Shown one piece after another: positions 57,825 through 64,000 of a stretch of DNA of 64,000 bases (position 1 is its first letter; each line of letters opens with the position of its first letter). The position numbers and the translations under genes are program-made. Below the pieces are notes generated by a model, which saw only the letters and a list, made by a program, of their open reading frames with translations, did no database searches and was not told the origin of the DNA. Source of the stretch: Gautieria morchelliformis (lineage: Eukaryota > Basidiomycota > Agaricomycetes > Gomphales > Gomphaceae); NCBI GenBank assembly GCA_015179125.1, contig WHVA01000377.1, forward strand, positions 1 through 64,000. The letters run 5' to 3'.

Positions 57825-59957
57825 ATGTTTACGAAGAGGTAGGCTCTTTAAGCACAGAGAAGAACAGCGGAATAATCGCTTCAACTGCAGGAACGCTCGT
57901 GTTTTCGCTCTATTAATCGGCATAGATGTTTATGGTCACGTAAAACCTCATTTGGAGGGCTGTAAACATGATGTCGATTTGATCGAGCAGTTTTTGAAGG
58001 ACACATTCAAGGACTATAGCATCAAGCGCCTCGTTGACGGTGAGGCTACCTGTGAGATGATACTTACCACGTTCAAGGAGCATTTCACCATGAACCCGAA
58101 AATCGGCGAAGAGGATGTCATGCTGTTTTATTACTCTGGGCATGGTAGCCGCATCAAAGCTCCCGACGGCTGGGTGACACAGGACGGTCAAATAGAGATT
58201 ATTTGTCCCTACGACCAGGACAAGGAGGTTCAAATGGGGAAGGAACTCAAGCGCATTTGTGGCATTTCCGATCACAAACTCAATGAAATGCTGCGCGAAC
58301 TGTCTTCGATTAAAAAGAACAATAATATTGTTCGTCTCCCTCCCACTGGAGCGCCTGAGATACCTGACCGTATAGTCTATCCTCATAGGTCGCAATTATT
58401 GATTCCTGTTATTCTGGTGGTATTGGGCGTGACGGCGAAATAAAGGGGCAGCCAGAAAACGTCCGCTCTGTCCAGGCACAACCTCCCCTACCAGGAGACT
58501 TTGAGCAGGAGGCATGGACTGTAGACAAGGGTCGCGATTTGGAAGTATCACATATGGGGTTCAATTATCCGTTCATGTCATCACACGTCCTCCTTGCCGC
58601 ATGTCGACCGCTGGAGAAAGCTAAAGAGAAGCTTTTGCATTACCAAGAAGGAAATGATGCCGAGGAACTCAAGATGCGAGGCGTCTTCACCACCCACCTC
58701 GTCAGAATGTTGTACATGGCAATAACTATGGAACAGGTCACATATGCGACACTGCTAGACGAGCTGTTAAGGGACTGGCACGAACAACAGCGTCCAATGT
58801 GCGAAGGATCAAATAAAGGCAGACTTTTATTCTCCAAGAAGCATGGAGAGGATCCTCACGGGACGTTCAGATTGGTCCCAGCCTCGGATGGGACGATGTA
58901 TAAGGCAGCTGCCGGTTGGATTCATGGTGTTGTCAATGGCACTGAGTTTGTGGTTCATCCGAATCGTGGTACCTTCATCGCCAGAGAGGTTCGCAGCGAT
59001 TCGTGCGATTTAGTATGCAAAGGTGGACAGCCCAAGTGCCAAATCTCCGCGGAGGCGCGAGCCCTAATGTTCATCGGGAAAAGCCTCGCCCTTTATCTTC
59101 AACCAGGCCTTAGCGATTCGGATGTCAGCGGTGTATCTGATAGCTGTACGATTGTTTCCCAATCCGCAGCGGCACACGTCGTTGTCCACTCTAGGGACAG
59201 GGCATATTTGTATTTGGAAGGAGCGGATAAACGTGTCCCGGACAACTGCAAACCGAGGTCAGGACCTCTCTTGCCAAGGGACATGCCATCAGTCCTTGAC
59301 AAAATGGCTTACTTCAATTTTCACCTTCACCGAGGGAACGGTGATCGCCCGCTGCACGATTACATCAAGCTGGAGCTGGTTCCTCTGAAGACGATTCCAG
59401 GCGGGTACCGTATACCTATCCATGATGACTCTGTGACCCTCGATGACAATGACAACAAGGACAACTGTGTGACTAACCTGGCCCCCTTCTATGGGCTGAC
59501 CCTGAAGAATTATACCAACCGCAGTATCTTCCCATATCTCTTCTACTTCAGGCCATCTGACTGTACCATCTTGGTAAGTGACCTTGTATCTTGTGCTTGA
59601 GAGATAGGCTAAATATGGGATCAGTCATATTATGTTCCGACATCACGTGAAACGCTACCGCTGGGCCCTGGAAGTCCTGGTCAGCCCTCAAAACTTGGGG
59701 TGGTGGGTTACGGCGCCGAGGGTGGCGATCCTGTGAGGTTTACTCTGCCGCAAGGAAAGAGCACAGATACTGTATTCCTCAAACTTTTCGTTTCGACTAC
59801 TTATGTCGACTTCAATATCGTCGAACAGCGTATTGACCAATTACGGGACATCGACAGGCCGTCGGTGCCAGACCCCTACATTTGGGATGCTTGGAAGTTT
59901 CAAATCACTTGCCAGGCGGGACCCAGTGTGCCAGCCGTGCCACACCAGACATCCTAA
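57825..59957 (+). CDS. Caspase-domain (peptidase C14) protein
   Basis: A cysteine peptidase of the metacaspase/caspase fold. Four exons fit: 57825-57838, 57891-58329, 58389-59573, 59625-59957, summing to exactly 657 codons with stop. The short first exon gives MFTKR joined to NARVFALLIGID; the start is therefore tentative. The catalytic His is in YYSGHGS (about residue 89) and the catalytic Cys in DSCYSGG (about residue 158). The p20-like domain is followed by about 450 residues without a domain I know, including LAACRPLEKAKEK and a C-terminal block VRFTLPQGKSTDT plus FLKLFVSTTYVD. Proteins of this layout are common in mushroom-forming fungi, often in many copies; here there is one copy and no NACHT/NB-ARC neighbour. 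Looks intact. Confidence 0.82.
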
Positions 59958-61511
59958 TGGTCAGATCGCTCCCCTTTTCGAATTCGTCTGGATCCTGGTA
60001 CAGCAGAGTTCAACCCCTGCTGTTTGATTGTGTTCGGATACCTTCCGCATATGACTCTACCAAGATGATTTGCTCTTTTACTTAGTGGGGTATTTGTATT
60101 ATATTGAGCCAACCCTGATGGGAGAGCAACCGGCCCCACAAAAAAACAGAATCATTTGGCTCGTAGAAACCATGGCATAGAGCCCTCTGAACAAGCGCTT
60201 CAAAAAATTCTTTTGATGTGTTCCGCCGCGCCGAATGTTGTAGGATCGACCGGCAGTCTGGATGACGTGGCAACCATAAGCGCCGTCGAGTGACCATATA
60301 TGGCCGGATATTCCCATATATAGTCATTCGTGAGAACCGAGGAATTGTCGGTAATTTCCGAAACCCGTATCTGGATATCAATGCTTCAGGCCTGCATGAG
60401 CTGAGCATCGTTTTCACGGGCACCTTACAGCACGATGCAGTCGTGCTGGCGTTGCGTGGTCTACCTTTCCACTAGCCGTGTGAGGTTCTATATTGGCCGC
60501 CGCTTCGTACAGCTTCTGACCACATAGCCACTAATAGACAATGCATCGGTTCTATTAACATAGTCTGAGTTGATGAATATTTCGAGCTCGAGACCGGTGT
60601 CTTGGCTGAAAGTTATTCCGTCATCATGTGATCCCTTGAGGTACGGTTCTGCACAAGCCCCATCTCCGACTCAAAGTTTACGCTCCGCGAGCACCTTCGG
60701 GAGAAGGGGCTTGTACCAAGATGCCACAAAACAGGGGCCGTCTCCCACCGCCTCTACCACCAGCCACACACTCTCTACCGCTCCACTCATTATGACAATC
60801 TACTAGACCATATGTCTCTTGAGCTCCCTAGCTAGTTAGAAATGCTTAATCACTGAGCAACTGTCTTATATCCCATTGGGAATAGTGGGGGTAGGCACAA
60901 TTGTTCTATCTCACTTGTCAACACATTACAGACGGCCGCTCACTGATTTTTAAGGACATCTATAGTTGGGAATGTAGGCCAGATATCCTAAATATTTTTA
61001 GCAGCAAATGGGACAGCTCGATCGCTATGATAGTAGTGGTAAGAATAAATTGAGCCATTGACAGGCACGGTTTCAAAGAGAAGAGAAACAAGAATAGCTC
61101 AGAATATGAGACTGCCAGATAACTGATGAGAGAGAATATGATCCCATGCCTGTCCTCTGGAGCATCTTTGCATGATAACAGCAGGATATCTCCCCAGCAT
61201 ACGTCGATGTCCATTTAAAACACGAGCGTGCTTAAAGTCATGTGACGTAACGAACTGTCAACACTGTTGTCTGGAAAAGTGCCTGGTGCTGCTCCCACCG
61301 GTCACCGAGCAGCAAAGTAATTTATGGGATCACTTTACATAAAACATACTACAGGTCATTGTTATAATTTTTTAAAAATTATTCTTGAGTGACTGGTTCA
61401 ACTACATGTCTCACAAGCCATTTGTCACCCGTCCCAGAAGGCACATACATCACGACATAGTTAAACTGATTCTTAGCTACTCACACCAGACAAGTTGTCA
61501 GAATACATCTC
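59958..61511. other. Intergenic gap before Copia element
   Basis: About 1.55 kb with only short frames that lack domains or good start contexts. No repeat shared with the rest of the window is evident. Confidence 0.4.
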
Positions 61512-61990
61512 TGTTACAATAATCTAAAGAATCCTTGACGCGAGAGGTGTTGTGGCCGATGCAGCACCATGAGGAGACAGTCCCCCTAGCATGGCATCTT
61601 GGTACAAGCCTCTCCTCTGGAGATGAAGTCGGAGCTTCAAAGCTTGCGCCGAACCTATGAGGTACCTAAGTACGTGTTTGATTGCCATGTTGTAATTAGC
61701 GCAGTGTCTAGAGACGAAGGAGCTCAGTGAATGGGCAATTCACTGAGCATCTATTGTTACTATGCCTAGAGACGAAGGAGCTACAGTCATAGTGTAAGCT
61801 ACTGTACGTCTCAGTATACATGAATGGCACGTACCTCAGTGAATGGGCAATTCACTGAGGTACTACTAACAATGGTGCGAGTAATATACTGCCACAGTCG
61901 AGTATGACTGTGGCTCCCTAACTACCTGTCTGTGCATCGGACACGGCCCTGCGTTCTCCGCTTACCCCCGCTCATCCTCTAATCCCAATA
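61512..61990 (-). repeat. Putative Copia 3' LTR
   Basis: The right boundary is set by the polypurine tract next to the pol stop; the left by TGTTACAAT (plus strand). The partner LTR is outside the window, so the left boundary is a guess. It contains two internal repeats: GAGACGAAGGAGCT (61709, 61771) and the palindromic CAGTGAATGGGCAATTCACTG (about 61726, 61833). Confidence 0.5.
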
Positions 61991-61997
61991 CTCCCCC

Positions 61998-63952
61998 TTA
62001 AGCAGAACGCAGCCCAACCAGCTGGTTCATATGGAGGACCTTGTGCCATGGGAGCCACTTCATGAACATGTCCACCGCCATGTCTGCGGTGGGTACGTAG
62101 TCAATGTTCAGTAGGTTCTCCTGGACCGAGTGTCGTATGAAATGATACCGAATGTCAATGTGCTTCGTACGGGGGTGATACTTGTCGTTTTTCGTGATAG
62201 AAATGGCGGAGATGTTGTCAAGATGTATGGTGATGGGTTTCCTCAAGGGGCGTGCAATCTCAGCGAGAAACATTCTTATCCATAGTGCCTCCTTTGCCGT
62301 GTGAGTTGCCGCGATGTACTCGGCCTCAGTAGTCGATAGCGCGACGATCGCTTGTTTCTTTGAGCTCCAGGAGACTGCGCCACCTCCCATCGTGAAGACG
62401 TATCCGGATATGGAGTGACAGTGTTCTTGCGATGCCCAATCCGCATCCGAGAAGGCCTCAAGTCCTTTCCCCGTTCCCCCAATGACAAGATCCACATCTT
62501 TCGTCCCTTTGAGATAACGGAAAACTCTTTTGACCGCCTCCCAGTGTGGTCTTCCGGGATTTTGCATGAACTGCGAGAGGAACAATACAGCGAAGGAAAT
62601 ATCCGGACGGGTGCCCAGCGCTGCGTACATGAGGGAGCCAATGGCTTCCCTGTAAGGTACGCCATGCATATCTTCAAATTGGTGCGGGGTGGACGGACAT
62701 TGTGACAGGGAGAGCTTGTGGTGAGGTCGAGTGGGGTTCCGAACGGGTTAGCGTCCTGCAAATTGAATCTCTTGAGGATTTTCTGTATGTAGGCACGCTG
62801 TGATAGGGAGATCGTGCGTAACTTGCGATCCCTCTTCACTTCGATTCCCAATAGCCAATGCAAGTCCCCCAGATCCTTGATCTTGAGTGCGGTGCACAGC
62901 TCGTCCTTAAACCTGCTTATCGCACCTCTGGAATTCACGGCCATGGTAAGATCGTCAACGTTCACAGCGGCGATGAGGGCATCCTGCCCGATATACCTGT
63001 AAAAGACCGCGTGCTCGACCTCACATCGTGTGAACCCAAAACTGAACATAATCCTGCAGAACATGTTATACCATTCTCTGCCTGACTGCTTCAGGCCGTA
63101 AATGGCGCGGTTGAGGTGGCAGACATGGCGCTCCTTGCCAGGGGTCTCATACCCCTTTGCCTGACACATGTAAACGACCTCGGTGATCGGGGCGTTGAGG
63201 TACGCGCCGTCTATATCCGTCTGCTCGAGCTCCCAATCGTTCCTGATGGCAATAGCGGCGATGATGCGGATGGCGGAGAGTTTGGCGGTAGGGGAGAATG
63301 TCTCGTTGTAGTCTATCCCTTCAGCTTGTGAAAAGCCTTGCGCGACGAGCCTTGTCTTGCGATTCACAATTTTGCCATTGGCGTTGTGTTTGTAGTGGAA
63401 TACTAGTTTGCTGCCCACTATGTTCACACCACCTGGGGGTTCCACTAGGTCCCAGGTTCTCAATTCGGCATGCTGGTTCAACTTGCGCCTTATGGAGGTG
63501 TCCCAGGCCGGCCAGTCTTCGCGTGAACGTGCATCATCCAGGCTGACCGTGTCGGTTCCCACGCTCTGGATAGATGCCGCCATTGAAAACTCTAGGGGGC
63601 GACACGTCATCCCCTCATCCTCCGTGCTGACCTCCAGGACTTCCAAGGCCACATTCCCGGTCGGTATTGGCAGCCCCTTAGGGTACATGGGGCCACTCGC
63701 GCGACCGGTGCTGCTGCCTGCACCGTCGGCGATGTCCCTTATGTAGGCAGAGGGCTTGCGCGCCCTGTGACCCCTGCCTTGAGGCTGCTCCTCTGGGGGG
63801 TCCGGCGCCTCAAATCCTTCAAGAGGATCTATTTGCAGCGCAGGAGGGTCGACGCGCGGTGCAGCTGGGGGCAGGAGTGTGCGTGGCGTGGGCAGGTGGT
63901 TGTGAGCGGCGCCTTGACTGTTCTGGGTGGCTAGCTCCCCCTCAGTCTGCAC
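61998..63952 (-). pseudogene. Copia RT and RNase H region
   Basis: RT motifs in order: TWDLVEPPGG, FSPTAKLSAIRI, QTDIDGAYLNA, NRAIYGLKQSGREWY, the VDDLTMAV active-site block (about 62945), KIKDLGDLHWLLGIEV. These are followed by IGSLMYAALGTRPDIS and the RNase H region GYVFTMGGGAVSWSSKKQ, STTEAEYIA, KHIDIRYHFIR. Order and wording are typical of fungal Copia pol. Confidence 0.9.
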
Positions 63953-64000
63953 GTCGCTCGGGACGACCAGGACGGATTCGTCGAATGCAACGTTGCGCTC

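Larger units (their letters stand above)
61512..64000 (-). mobile_element. Copia (Ty1/Copia) element, cut by window edge
   Basis: The minus-strand pol of a Copia element: the integrase/RT linker (RARKPSAYIRDI), RT and RNase H, then a polypurine tract (AAGGGGGAG at about 61991-61999) and a putative 3' LTR. The 5' part lies beyond position 64000. About one break is visible in the part present, so it is probably a fossil, fairly recent by the preserved reading. Confidence 0.88.

Noticed and set aside
35906-60000. A secondary-metabolite or catabolic gene cluster around the dehydratase
   Set aside because: The neighbours (nucleoporin, RhoGAP, sirtuin, acetyltransferase, caspase, transporter of the TPT family) do not form a fucose pathway or a biosynthetic set.
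1-64000. tRNA, rRNA or riboswitch genes
   Set aside because: I looked for tRNA B-box-like GGTTCRANNCC in structural context and for rRNA landmarks and found none that were convincing.

Overview
This window looks like basidiomycete (Agaricomycete) nuclear DNA. Introns are short (about 45-65 nt) with GTNNGT donors and CTNAC/CTGAC branch sites, the LTR elements are chromodomain Gypsy (chromovirus) and Copia types, and there are rolling-circle Helitrons and a caspase-family peptidase gene. The gene set and repeat style recall Rhizoctonia/Ceratobasidiaceae, but that placement is from memory and is an inference.

The window has two compartments. Positions 1 to about 35.4 kb are almost entirely nested mobile DNA. 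About 1-2.5 kb holds remnants of several Gypsy elements and a foldback element. At 2.9-11.2 kb lies a complete-length minus-strand chromovirus (Gypsy-1, GTATT target duplication), itself hit twice by a small TG...CA element. It carries an antisense two-exon gene with a Zn2Cys6-like cysteine pattern. At 12.8-32.2 kb lies a train of Helitrons, all on the minus strand. Two non-autonomous copies carry large internal minisatellites, and one copy encodes a Rep/helicase. Two of the internal junctions look directly head-to-tail. The train was later invaded by solo LTRs and by a young plus-strand chromovirus (Gypsy-2, 20654-27913, TGCGC target duplication), which was in turn interrupted by a solo LTR (GCAGA target duplication). 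A Gypsy gag fragment and CpG-depleted LTR relics close the compartment.

From about 35.9 to 60 kb the DNA is gene-rich and shows no recognisable transposon. The genes are: an F-BAR/RhoGAP protein (Rgd1/Rga7 type, minus), Nup85 (plus), a Sly41-type TPT transporter (plus), an unrecognised basic/disordered protein (plus), a class I sirtuin (plus), L-fuconate dehydratase (plus), a KAT14/CSRP2BP-like GNAT acetyltransferase (minus) and a caspase-domain protein (plus). These are ordinary single-copy-looking housekeeping genes and do not form an evident pathway cluster. A Copia element (minus) begins at about 61.5 kb and runs off the right edge.

The most interesting signals are structural. (1) Three separate Gypsy families have, just inside the 5' LTR, a 10-12 nt sequence complementary to the predicted transcript start, the signature of Tf1-type self-primed reverse transcription. 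(2) All six substitutions between the Gypsy-2 LTRs are CpG to CpA on the same strand. (3) Gypsy-1 carries the antisense zinc-cluster gene. (4) The Helitrons are arranged in tandem and carry minisatellites. No tRNA, rRNA or CRISPR array was seen.
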